Below, one piece after another: positions 34,266 through 45,408 of a stretch of 64,000 nucleotides of DNA (position 1 is the stretch's first letter; the number at the start of each line of letters is the position of its first letter). The DNA is taken from positions 1 through 64,000 of the forward strand of contig WIDE01000128.1 in NCBI GenBank assembly GCA_015039315.1. Direction: 5' to 3'. The stretch comes from Clavulina sp. PMI_390 (lineage: Eukaryota > Basidiomycota > Agaricomycetes > Cantharellales > Hydnaceae). A program made the translations under genes and the position numbers. Under the pieces are notes generated by a model. That model did no database searches and was not told where the DNA came from. It saw nothing but the letters and a program-made list of their open reading frames with translations.

Positions 34266-37200
34266 TTAAGCAGCTGGTGCTGCTGGCTTGTTCCTGAAGC
34301 GCAGGAGTGGCACTAGGCCTTGTAGATCGCATGCTTTGCCCAAGAACTCGTGCTGTAAAGGGTAACCCCATCTTCGTAAGCTCGAGATATACAACGGAAT
34401 TGGGTTTGGGAAACTTACAGTAAGCAACTCATGGGCTGTTGCACGACTCTTAACATCCACACACAAGCACACGCTAAGGAAGCTCTTGAGCTCCTTGCTG
34501 AGCTTCTCGGGGTTCTTGAGGGTCGGCGTGCCGTTCGTCGCGATGAGATACAGGGCCTTGAGAGGCTCCTCATCGAGGTAGGGAGGCTCCTGCTCGATCA
34601 TCTCGATAGCCATGATGCCCAGAGACCAGATGTCAACCTTGGCGCCATACTCCTTTTGCTTGACAACCTCGGGCGCCATCCAGTACGGTGTACCAACCAT
34701 GGTGGCACGCTTCGACTTCTGATCCGTAAGCTTGGCGCAGAAACCGAAATCGGCTGTAAGAACCAGACAAAGAAAGGCGAAATGATTGGGTGGTCAGCCG
34801 AAGCAACGAGAGAGGAGGCGGCGAGAGCAAGGGTGGTTTCATTACGAAGAAGAAAGGCACGTACTAATTTTGACATGGGCCTGGGCGTCGAGCAACACGT
34901 TGTCAGACTTGATGTCACGGTGGATAATGCTACGATCGTGGAGATGGAGCAACCCCTTGCAAGTCTAAGGAGAAGTGGCGCGTAAGCCACAACGAAGATA
35001 AACAAGAACACCAAGGCATCAAGTTGATAACGAACCTCCAAGCAAATGCTGGCAATCTGGTCTTCCTCCAGAGTGTTGTTCTCAATGACATCAGTGAGTG
35101 CGCCACCCTCCATGAACTCCATGACGACCCAGAGGTCCACACCACGAAGCAAGTAAGCATCGAGGAAGTTGACAATGTTCTCATGCTGCGACTCTTTCAT
35201 GACGAGAATCTCATTAACGATGAGCTCCTTGCGTGGCTGCGCAGCGAGATCCATCTGCTTGATGGCGACCTTCTTGCCAGTCGTAAGAGTCTTCGCGACG
35301 TAGACATGACCAGAGGCACTAATCGGGGGGAACGACGTCAGCTGACAGGGCGGATATGGGCTGCAAAGATGAAATAGGGAAAGCTTACCCTTGACCAATC
35401 TTCTTGATGGTAAGGTACGCCTTCTTCGGATCATCCTTGTTCACAATCTCCTTCAGCTTGTACATGATCTGGTCTTCCGTCATGGTGCTGTACCGCACAG
35501 TGGCTGGCTGGTACGGCTTCTCGAGTGCAGCGGCAGCGGCAGCGGGGCCACCAGGTGCGGGTTCAGCAGCGGGCTTGACGACTGTCTGTTCCTCGACCTC
35601 TTTGCCATTGGGCAAACGCTCCTTGGTAGTAAGTACCACTTCTGTGGGAGCCTCGACGGCTTCCTGAGCAGTCATGGCTGGCTGCTTCTGCTTGAGCGGC
35701 TTCGTAGGTTGAGCTGCTGGAGCAGGTTGCGCTGGCTCGTCCACCCGCATCTTACCAGTAGCCTCCGTCAATTGGGAGATCGACTCCTTCCGCGTAGGCG
35801 GCGCTGGACGCACATTCTCCTCATGGCCGACGGCGCCAGCAGTCGAAACCGATGAGGCATCGTTCTCGGCATCGCGGCGTTCGCGCTCTCGTCGCGCGGC
35901 AGAAGAGGAAGAAGCAGCATTTTGCGCTCCGGACGCGTTGGCTTTGGGAGGGGCGGGTGGGGCACGCGCGGCCTGCGGTGGGCGCGCAGGGGCAGGGCGT
36001 GTGGCCTGTGGTAGTTTTGCTGCGGAAAGACCAGGCACGAATGAGTTTTGTGCCCATCTGGAAATCTATGTGAAAGATCGTGATACTCACTTGCTGAGCC
36101 ATTGGGCGCTGCCCGCGTCGGCAACTCGTTCCCGAATGAATCGTTTGAGTTTTCCTGTCTTGGGGCAGGTGGTCGCTGGCTTGAGGGCTGCTGGTTGTAA
36201 TTGGGTTGACGTGTGGTGGGCAGAGGAGGTTTGGCTGGTGAGGATGCGTCATTTCGGATGTTCGCGCCAGCAAGGCCAGTGCCAGCATTGAATCGAGCAG
36301 CAGATGGAACCGTTGGGAGTGACGAAGACGAGCCCTCGCTACGTAGCGGTGGAGCAGCACTACCCATCTGGGCAGGAATGGTTCCATACTCTTCATACTC
36401 GCGTTTTTGATGGTCAGTGTAGAATTCGAGGACCTCGAGGACGGCCTGGGGATTTTTGGCATAATCTTCGCGGGTGATGGATGACGAAGTTAACAGACGA
36501 GTCCATTGTTCAGGCAATCCCTATGGTTCATAGTGGATCACATAATAAGCACATCATCCAGATGATCAGACGGTGTATATCGCCGGACTAAAAGCACTTA
36601 CAGTGAATGCGCCAGTGACATGATCGAAACCAACGTGGATCTTGTGGACAAAGTTGGTTGGGCCACTGACACCCATCAAGGGACTCCTGTTGTAAATGTC
36701 TTCTTGCCATGTATAGAGCTCCTCGTCGCTCTTTAGATTAATCCAGATTTTACGGTCCTTGGACTCGATAAGTAAGCAATATGGCTTGAGTTCCGTCCGG
36801 TCTACAGCGGTAATGTCTCTTAGCCAGATAGCGTTGGTTTGAGGGGCAGTCTAGATGCCGTTCGAATCGAAAAAGGAAGAGAGACATGATATAAGTCATT
36901 ATGCATGAAAGAGCATGTGGCACAATGTGAGGCGCACCTCGTTGCGGTGGATCGAGAGAACCTCTTCGCGGAGGATGAGGTATTTCTTGCTCCAGTACCA
37001 GCTAGCAAAGCCATCTTCCTTCAAGCTCACATAACCAGCGCGCACGTACGTCCCTTGCGAAGCGGAGGAGTTCTGGGATCTATCCGGCGAGCCTCCTATA
37101 CCTGCTGAGTAGGCTGACTGGAAACTGCCTCCGCCGGAGACGGCAGTGTTGTAGCTGGAGAAGGAATTGGAATGAGCCAGTGTGGATGAGCCGCCGCTGG

Positions 37201-37285
37201 AGTAGGAGGCATCGCTCTGGTTGCGTCTAGGGGCAGGAGGTGGAGGCCGCGAGGGGGTGAGGGCGGAGATGCCATCATAGGACAT
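34266..37285 (-). CDS. CLA4: p21-activated protein kinase, Cla4 type
   Basis: Exons on the complement 36938..37285, 36602..36850, 36091..36520, 35389..36019, 35036..35318, 34865..34964, 34419..34753 and 34266..34352 close to 820 residues. A PH domain spans about residues 70-175 ([20 protein letters not shown] to [11 protein letters not shown]). The CRIB motif [20 protein letters not shown] follows at once, the PH-CRIB order that distinguishes Cla4 from Ste20. After a Pro/Ala-rich linker comes the kinase: [23 protein letters not shown] (catalytic Lys), [22 protein letters not shown] and [13 protein letters not shown]. Cla4 is a Cdc42/Rac effector controlling septins, polarity and hyphal growth. 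In several basidiomycetes PAK genes lie close to pheromone receptor loci, as here. Confidence 0.95.
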
Positions 37286-38667
37286 TGTGGCGGTGGTCGT
37301 GAATCGTGGGTCGTGATCGATAACAGGCGCAATACGGCGTCGACGACGTTTCCGACGACTTCAAGAAGACTGGAGACACCACGGAGGACAAGGTGGTCGA
37401 CGGAGATCGCCCCGCTTTGACAACGATCAACCCAACCAAAACTGAACGCAAGCGCCGCACAACAGCGACAATCAGAAATCATCATGAGATTTGGATGGGA
37501 AATGATCAACGATCCCCTACTATACAGTTCGCAAAAAAGCACTGAATGCTACTATACTTTCGAACGTAGCGCAGGGAAACACAGCGTCATAAAATAATTA
37601 AGGGCGTGAACGAGAGCGAAGGGTGGGGAACGAAGAAAAAAATTATCAATAACAAAGAGATTGGCCTCTGGCGGCCATAGCGAAAACCGATAATGAAGTG
37701 CGGCGTCAGGAGAACACGAAGGGCGATTACAAGCTTATGCCTTTCGTAAACGATTTCTTTATGTCCGGCGACAGAGCGGAAGGTATCCCCGACTCCACAA
37801 GCTCGCTGGAGGCTCTGAAAGCCGCATCGGTCAAGAACGTTGGGCGCTTCTAGCCAGGCAATGCCATAGCGGTTAACGTAGATGAGGTGAGGGTGGTGAG
37901 TTCCCCAGTTTTAGTGTCCACAGGCCAACATGCAAGATTTGTGCGCTGTGTCTTGTTCACGTGGAACTGAATGGGAGAGTGGGCATGTAGGGAGCAGGAG
38001 CGGGACTCCAATCGGCTCGCAATGGAAGTTACAGCTCGTGTCAGCCTAGAAGACCTGCCAATCGAAACCTAGGTTGCAATTGCTCCGAGCAGCGAAAATG
38101 CGGAATGGGAAGTTCAGTAGGATATCGGTCGCAGCCCGAGCCACAAGCGGAGGATTCTCAATAGCACGGTGAAGGAAGAAGCACAAGAATCATAGGAACA
38201 AGGCCATTATTCTGAAAGGCTGGATTATTATCAGCCATGGTAGGTTACTTAGTGGTGAAAGAAGCATTCGGGTTGTTAGTTAGAATCGAGGTGCGGTCGC
38301 CGTTTTTGTTCCTCATAAGCAAAAGCAGCTCTGGACACGACTATCCTAAAGTGTCGCCTCAGTCCATTCTCACGAGAAGCTGGCAGGAATTTGAATTGTT
38401 GTTCATTTGCTAGCTATCGTACAAGGGCCTGATAACCCAGCAGAGAGGCAAAGGCGCTTGAGCCATGATACTCGCACTTGAAACAGACACCATCGAGGGA
38501 GGAGCCTTTGGGAATAAAAAAAGTGTCAGCTTTCGGGGAAAGAGAAAGCCACATGATCAGCTGTGAGGAGATATGTCGCATGTAAGAACATCTGCAAGAC
38601 TCGGGATTCGCTGAAATACCTGTCACGCACCTGTGACAGACGAGCCCAACACGACGCGCGTTCCGAA
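37286..38667. other. Divergent promoter region, Cla4 / Rpn9
   Basis: About 1.4 kb between two start codons. Short frames on both strands have no domain. The Cla4 side is A-rich near 37560-37650. No further gene is supported. Confidence 0.45.
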
Positions 38668-40209
38668 ATGGCCTCGATGAATGTCGACAAAGTTGATGTG
38701 CACACCTACCTTGCAACCGCTGCATCAACCGTACCTGCCTCTCTGCAGCCATACTTTGAGAAATTCAGGACGCAATATGATCGACGGTTGGTCGCCTCTG
38801 CGCGTGATTGCTCTCGATCCCCGATTGACCACGTTTATAGGTTATGGCACCAACTCACCTTGACTCTGGAGAACTTTTACAAGGACCCAGAATCACCACC
38901 TTATCATTTTGAGTTATTCAATGGATTCATCAGCGATTTCGCGCCTAAACTCAACCAGCTGAAACTGGCCGAACTTGGCGTCCGTGCTAGCCAGCAGCTT
39001 GATGGTAGGCTCTCCTCCTTTCACCATGATGTGTCTGCTAATGCCACGTATAGACCCTTCGGAGGTCATCACATTCCTTGTGTCATTCATCGCAAAGATT
39101 TCGAAAGAAGAAGCACCTGAGGCCTACCTTTTATTGCTCGCTCAACTTGCACACGCCAAGATGATATTGGGGGATGACGCTGGTGCTCAAGTCGACATTG
39201 AAGAGAGTTCGAAAATCATCGATACTCTCGATGGTGTTGAACCTACAGTGCATGCTGCCTACTATGGAGTTGCAGCAGACTACTACAAAGTACGATCTCC
39301 TATCATTTACAGGCCTAAAATATTTTGCTAACCCTTCACACTAGACGAAAGCCGACTATGTCAAGTACTATAAGAACTCTCTTCTCTACCTTGCTTGCGT
39401 GGACCCTGCTGAAGATCTGACACCTGTCGAGCGTCTTACTCGAGCCCACGATCTTGGTGTCAGCGCTCTATTGGGCGAGACTATCTACAACTTTGGGGAA
39501 CTGGTGTGTCCTGATACATATATTTGAAAGCTGTTCAACACACTAAAGCATTTATGAAGCTGATGCACCCTATTCTGGACGCTCTTGACGGCTCGGAGCA
39601 TGCATGGCTCAAAGAGTTGCTATTTGTGTTCAATGAGGGCAATATCGGGCGATTCGAAGCCCTAGGGCCACAATTGTCGAAGCGAGTATGTTGAGTTCAC
39701 TACATGTACTTGACCGTCACTCACCTCTAGCCTTCTAAGCCTATACTGGCACCCAGCTTCGCTTTCCTTCGCCAGAAGATTTGCCTCATGGCTCTCATCG
39801 AAGCTGTATTCTCTCGCAGCGCAAATAACCGCTCGATGACCTTCCAGACAATCTCAGAAGAAGTCAGGCTACCCAAGAATGAAGTAGAACATTTGGTGAT
39901 GAAGGCACTAAGGTGCGTCATCCATAAGACCCATAACTGATCATTCACTGATATTTTCCGCGTAGTTTGAAACTTGTCCGCGGCCGTATCGATCAAGTTG
40001 ATGAGAAAATTCAAATCGACTGGGTTCAGCCTCGCGTGCTCTCTCGGACACAGATCAAAGCCCTTGCTGGTAGACTGACCGATTGGATCGACCGACTTGG
40101 CAAAGTCGATGGTAAGCGCATAATCCTGATGACTCATGAGACATGCTCCATGCTCACATATCAATTTGTAGAATTTGTACAATCTAACTCCAAGCTCTTG
40201 GCTGTATAA
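38668..40209 (+). CDS. RPN9: 26S proteasome regulatory subunit Rpn9 (PSMD13)
   Basis: Exons 38668..38786, 38841..39004, 39054..39289, 39345..39503, 39560..39685, 39731..39912, 39966..40111 and 40172..40209 close to 389 residues, as in yeast (393) and human (376). It is a non-ATPase lid subunit made of PCI-type helical repeats. Visible family segments are RLWHQLTLTLENFY, AYYGVAADYYKTKADYVKYY, LGVSALLGETIYNFGELLMH, FNEGNIGRFEAL and, in the PCI winged helix, TFQTISEEVRLPKNEVEHLV, SLKLVRGRIDQVDEKIQIDW and QPRVLSR. The first intron starts with a less usual GTTGGT donor; skipping it would insert foreign residues into the conserved RRLWHQLT. Confidence 0.95.
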
Positions 40210-40944
40210 TAGCAATAGTAGTAACATAATCACATCAACCTCCTTTCCCACTGCAACTAACGGCCTTACCATATACTCTCGGGAATATCTTATGGGACTG
40301 CATGCACAAGAGTTGTGGTCGCGAAACGTCACATATTACCTAGCATTTGTCACACCACGCCCTCTTCTAGGACAACAGGAGACATAAATAACATCGTTTA
40401 ATTGCATAGAGAGAGGGAGAACATGAAAGGGGCATGTGGTCGTAACGGGTACATCAGGGTGCTAACGCTTGTTGACTAGAACTACATTGACGAAAGGTAA
40501 GTCAAAAAGAACATAACCACCAAAGCATGAAGGCGAAGCTCATGACGCTCAGGCGGAATAAACAAAGTAATCGAAAACGCGCTACACTAGGCCATGTGGA
40601 GACAGAAAGGGAAAGTCGTCAGGTCAAACACGCTACTCGAGCATGAACGGCGGGAAGAACGAAAATGGAGAGCGAAGAACCAGAAACAAAACATGGGGGC
40701 AAGGGTGGGTCGTAAGAACATGAACAAAGGAGGGCGGGTAGCGCGAAGAGTGAACAGGTGGACGCTGCGGATGGATCGAAGAAGCGGAACGGATAGATGT
40801 ACGAGTTGTGGAACGCGGACAGGGGAAAGCCAAGGTATTGGAATGCGTATAGCACGGGCCAAGATCTAGATAGAGCGGTGAGAGAAGCCATTAATACGGC
40901 AAACGCGGGGAAAGTTTGCGTTATTGATATGCGTACGTGGATAT
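40210..40944. other. Gene-poor interval 3' of Rpn9 and of the pheromone gene
   Basis: Convergent 3' region. The complement frame at 40619-40960 lies just 3' of the pheromone stop codon on the same strand and is probably its 3' UTR. I scanned both strands for Cys-a-a-X-stop endings and found no second plausible pheromone. Confidence 0.5.
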
Positions 40945-41064
40945 TTAGATGATGATACATTGGGTGTAGCCGAGGGACTTTATCCGCTCTTCATCGATGG
41001 GGAACTCGGTGTTATCGGGGAGGGGGTTAGCCTCGGGGAGGGCGAACGTGGAAATGTGGTCCAT
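40945..41064 (-). CDS. Lipopeptide mating pheromone precursor (CaaX)
   Basis: A 39-residue intronless frame starting MDHISTFALPEANPL and ending SLGYTQCIII followed by TAA. The C-terminal Cys-Ile-Ile-Ile is a CaaX box, so the Cys is expected to be farnesylated, the last three residues removed and the Cys carboxymethylated, as for other basidiomycete a-factor-like pheromones. A charged Glu-Arg pair at residues 26-27 fits the usual N-terminal processing site (family consensus E/D-R/H), which would leave a nine-residue mature lipopeptide from Ile28 to Cys36. The acidic, Pro-containing pro-region after MD is also typical. It lies 1.7 kb from a STE3-type receptor on the same strand. I chose the Met at 41064, not the one 63 nt upstream, because precursors of this family start MD. 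Secretion would be through a Ste6-type transporter, not by a signal peptide. Confidence 0.85.
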   Translation of the reverse strand: MDHISTFALPEANPLPDNTEFPIDEERIKSLGYTQCIII

Positions 41065-42727
41065 GGTAATCGGAGTCGGTGTGATAGGTTTGAGTTGTGG
41101 GGGTGGATAAAAGCGCCGCTTAGGCAAAGGGGCTCAGAACGAAGATCGGAGGTTCGCGAATGGGCGCCGGCGCGAGGGAAATTTGTTGGGACGGCTCGAA
41201 AGGGTTAGCGAATTGCAGAAGAAAGCGATCCCCACGCGAGGTCGGGAAAGCTTTTTATACCCATGGGTGGACAAAAGGCAACCTGGCACGAGAGCTATTT
41301 TTGGAGAACAAAGCACTAATTTGATTTCGTTTGTGCTACAACACGTGGTGGTGTTCATAGAGGTGGGGCTGAGGATCGAGGCTTAGTAGTTAGGGGCTGC
41401 TTATGTTATAACCCCAAGGTACTTGAAATATCCTACGCATTGCAAGAAAGGGCTATACATCAGTGTTCAGCAATTACTGGCCGAATCAGGGCAGGACAGC
41501 ATCGAGAGTTGTCAAGTGCGCGGCCCGAGATGGTCTTTGAGAGGTACAGGAATTTTAGAGCGGGACATTACTAAAGGAGGATTCAGGTTCCTAAAGCGAG
41601 GGGTCGTAAGATTTAACCAAGTCAAGGAGGAGCTTGTAGGCGCGTAGCGAAAATATCAATAGTTCATGCTAGCCCAATGCTGCACTTGATCGAGGGCGAA
41701 CTCATAATGACCGCCGAACTATGACAAGCTTGATCGATGGGCTATGCATGACATTAATCGGAGAGAGCAATGGACAGATGATTTTATAGCCGGGTATGAA
41801 AGCGAGGATGATTGAGAAGAGTTGACGAAGGGCAAATCAAGAAAGTCACCACAATCACGTGAAGCACTTCCTCATTGGGGTGTAGTATCGGGAAAGTGAC
41901 AATGGTATCGATCTGCACGATGATAATACATTTCAGAAGAGATAAAATCCATGAAAAGGGTATCTTGGCTCATTAAGAGACGAACCGAACCTTCGACGGG
42001 CGACATCGAGTCAGTGGATCCCAGTCAACCACAAAAAGTCCTCCATGTAACCATGCTCAATGTTGGTATTTGTGAAGGAGGCTCTGACCTATCACTACGT
42101 AGCCGACGAACACGACCGAACAATAAGGTTTACGTTAGACCATTAGAGTAGAAGTTTCAAACCGATTGCATTGTACGCGGAGGAAGAACTGGGCCCTCCA
42201 CTCCCAGAAGTAGGTAGGCAAGGCAAAAACAGGAGTGTGATAGAAAACACAGTAAGCAACACGCAAAAGTGGAGACCGGCCGCAATCCAAACAAGAGAAG
42301 GTCAGATAGAAGAAAAGTGAGAGGCTACATGGTGACTAAATATCTAGCCAATCGTCTATGCTACAATAGTGAGACGGGAAGTGGGGATAAGGGGAAATAT
42401 ATCCATCTAATACATAGGAGGTAGGGGGGAGAGATATTACAATGGTAAAGTATGTGAGACGAGATAGGGGGCCATGGTGTGTAGAAGACGAACATAGAGA
42501 CAGATGGCTGAGCCGGAAAAAAGGTCCATAGCAGGGGTATGAGGAGGGATAATCAAGGAGAAGGTCCATGGTATGTTTTATTTGTGCTCACGCTCTTTGG
42601 GTGCACGTAAGTGAGAAAACAGGTAGAGGAGAAATGCTTGGTATTAAATAGTGCGTGCAGGGTCATGGACTCGATCGGCCGAGTCGCAAGGAAGGTAAAA
42701 AAAAAAAAAACCCCGAAAGGAAGGCGG
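41065..42727. other. Gene-poor interval between pheromone and receptor genes
   Basis: About 1.7 kb on the 5' side of the pheromone gene and the 3' side of the receptor. It is purine-rich on the plus strand. No frame here has a domain, a signal peptide or a CaaX end. A poly-A run at about 42697-42709 (poly-T on the receptor strand) lies just beyond the receptor stop codon. Confidence 0.5.
41251..41313 (-). promoter_or_regulatory. Putative pheromone gene promoter (TATA and HMG-type site)
   Basis: On the complement, TATAAAAAG lies at 41251-41259, about 190 bases upstream of the pheromone start codon. About 50 bases further upstream is AACAAAG (plus strand 41307-41313), resembling the core bound by HMG-box regulators such as Prf1/Mat2, which drive pheromone genes in other basidiomycetes. 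A seven-base match can occur by chance, so function is inferred. Confidence 0.45.
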
Positions 42728-44893
42728 CTAGATCGCTCGTGGCGTTGGAGGGGAGATGCTGTAGCAGCTCTCTTCGTACTCAGCGCCACGCGCACCGAGA
42801 CCATTCATGTGCTGCACCTCGAAGCCACCCAGGTACTTCCCCGCGGGATGACTCACAGGATTGGGCGGCGTCCGGCCATCATCCGTATAGCGAGTGCTCA
42901 CGCTTTCGGGCAAACTGGCCGCAAGAGGCGAGGAGCTTATCCCTATCCCTGTGGTAGCAGTTGAGCTCGACCGAATCGCAGACCCTGATCTCGGGTGACG
43001 AAATGAATGATGTGAGGGAGTCGAGTTGCGGAACTGCCCGTTCAGCGAAGCAGGTGTAAGAAGTGCAGAGTTATTGAACGGGAACGATCGTGGGATCTTG
43101 AATGACGTATACGAGGTGTGCGGATTTGGGGTAGTGGATTGGAGCGACAAAGGAGGGCGTATAGGGATGGGGAAGGAGGATGGATCGCGCTCGGGCAGCA
43201 CGGAGCTGCTCGCGCGGTGTTCTGCGCCTCTGATGCAGGCTTTAGGGATCGGGAAGTGGGGGGTGGCCCTTTGCTGGTCGACGATGGGCACGGACGAGGA
43301 GAGGTGGCGGGTGTCAAACACGGGATGCAAAGGGAGCACGGGGATATTTTTGTCCTTAGACCCGAGGGAAAGGACAAAAGACCGCCTCATCGACCTAGGG
43401 GACAGTGTGGGAGGAGGGGCGCTCAGCATAGGAGCAGCAAAACTCTTCGCCGATTGGGCCATCTGCATCTCGTGTTCCTTGATAAACTGTCGCTCGTTGG
43501 AGCTAACGGTGGTATTCTCGTTGGTAAAGTAATATTTGAGACCACTCTCAATATCAGACTGGCCGCGCTCTCTCTCTTCGGCACAGGGGCGTCTTGCCTT
43601 CTTCAGCTTGGATACTGGAACGGGAGGGATAGTGAAGCTCCATTTTCTAGGCGAGGATGTTTTCTGGCTAGCGTTGCCGCTAGCAGGGGTGGATGGAGGT
43701 GTGGATTTGCGGTCGAACTTGCCGCTACCCGGACGCCATGGCAGGTAAGGCTTGCCCACGAGGCGGTGGAAGAATCGTTTGTACGCTGCAAGGGTCTCTC
43801 CGGTGAGGCCGAAGAAGCAAAAGAAAATAATAGTGCATAAGGGATTGTTCCAGCGGGTGATCTCAAAGGCGGGATACCTCCCAGACATCTTGACTACGTA
43901 CAGAGGATAGGCAGGAGTCTGCGAGAAGCCCCAGTGTACGTATGACCAGCTGATCCACGGCTGCAGGCCGTCCTTGACGTTGGAATGGAGGAGGTAGAGG
44001 GAGAGAGGAACGGAGAGAAGGATGTCTGTGCCGGCTAGGGCCATGAGGCGGAAATACCGGGAGAGGTTGAGTGTGGACTTGTGATGGCCGACGAGAGCCT
44101 TGAAGGTTTTGCGTTGTCGAAGGAATGCGCGGATGGAGAGGACGCAATAGCAGACGGAAATGAGACCCAGCACGCTGGGCCAGATGGAGATGAGCACGAT
44201 GGATAAGACCGAGTTGTACACCGTTCTACGCATCGTGGATATAAGCAAGCGGGAACGAAGGGATGATGGATTGAGGGACTTACGGCCAGCAGCCGAAATC
44301 TTCATATATGTCGTAGCGATGTCCCTGAACAACTATGTCTGGAGGAAGAACAGAGGTGAGTGTCGCGTCGGTGAATATATGTGGTGCGATGAGCCGACTT
44401 ACGTAGAGTCATAATAAGGATGGGAATGCCCAGACCGATACCGAGGTCAATGAGGGCTTGATTGCGTAGCTGGATGCAAGTCGGTGAGATAGGCATAAGC
44501 AAGCATCAATGTGGGACTAACCACGGTGGGAGAGGACGAGACTTGGCGGGAAGTCACGATATTGAAAAGCCTACGGTTGATGCAGAGAGCACATGCTGGA
44601 TAGGCAATGCCGAGCCCCATAGCCAGTTTAGTGGAGATATCGCACCAGATGGGCGAGGGATTGCCCATGTTTCCGCGCCACACAATCGAGTTAACAAAGT
44701 AGATAAGATTGCCAATAAAGGTCCAGAAGATATAGAGTAGGGTGCCAAAGTTGCGGGCCTGCCAATGCCAGGGTAGAGGGAGGAGAACTAACCACATGCC
44801 GAGGAATGTCATGACGGTAAAGGCATAGCTCTCAGTAGACATGACCAATCGAGTTCTTATATTGCAATTCGGCGTAGCATACGGTTCATTCAA
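42728..44893 (-). CDS. STE3-type pheromone receptor (class D GPCR)
   Basis: Exons on the complement 44522..44893, 44403..44469, 44284..44338 and 42728..44225 close to 663 residues (646 if the second Met, MSTESY, is used). Seven membrane helices fall within about residues 20-312. STE3 hallmarks are WHWQARNFGTLLYIFWTFIG, GNPSPIWCDISTKLAMGLGI, CALCINRRLFNI, YDIYEDFGCWPTVYNS and LLHSNVKDGLQPWISWSYVH. The receptor binds a farnesylated peptide from a compatible mate and signals through a G protein and MAPK cascade. The cytosolic tail is long (about 350 residues), rich in Ser, Pro and Thr, and probably phosphorylated. Either a mating-type-specific B-locus receptor or a non-mating STE3-like paralogue; the linked CaaX gene favours the former. 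Confidence 0.93.
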
Positions 44894-45408
44894 AGGTTGG
44901 ACTGCTGGCTGCTGCTAGAGGCTGGAGGATGGGAGCAAGGCAAAGGAGGAAAAGGGGGAAAATAGAATCACTCATACTGAGCAGAGAGGACATATAGCAC
45001 AGCAGACAAAAGCCATCGATCTCAGCACTCGAGAGCATCTTCGATAACGAGAATCTATTCAAATTTGCGTCGTTGACACCACGCAGGACAAAAAGACAGA
45101 GGGTTGTTACATGTGTGGTCAATCGTGTCACGAGCCTGTGTCACGAACCAAGGTCGCACGAGGCAACGACTCCATCGCACCAGTCACTTCGCATCTCCCA
45201 TCGAACACAACTACCTTCGCCGCATTCACCAACACGTGGATAGACTCACCGATCTCGAGATCACCTGATCTACAGCCACATACAACAGCCACGTCAATTG
45301 GACTGTGTTCTTTGTGCCTGCATCCCGTGCCACTCCCCATCAAGTGACCACCTGTCCCCCATCGCGATCCAACGCGTATCCTCTACAAAGAAATCTCCTT
45401 GAAACACC
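44894..45408. promoter_or_regulatory. Divergent promoter region, STE3-like receptor / ASF1
   Basis: About 515 bases separate the receptor and ASF1 start codons. A CT-rich segment precedes the ASF1 ATG, which sits in a CACCATG context. No coding sequence is supported. Confidence 0.5.

Noticed and set aside
40340..40354. Possible second CaaX end on the complement (Cys-Asp-Lys-Cys-stop)
   Set aside because: The residues after Cys are not aliphatic and the site lies 3' of Rpn9 without a suitable upstream start.
40619..40960. Complement frame of 113 codons beside the pheromone gene
   Set aside because: No domain, mixed composition, located just past the pheromone stop codon on the same strand; best explained as 3' UTR.
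41096..41110. Possible CaaX end on the plus strand (Cys-Gly-Gly-Gly-stop)
   Set aside because: Gly at the aliphatic positions is not a farnesylation signal, and it lies antisense to the leader of the real pheromone gene.
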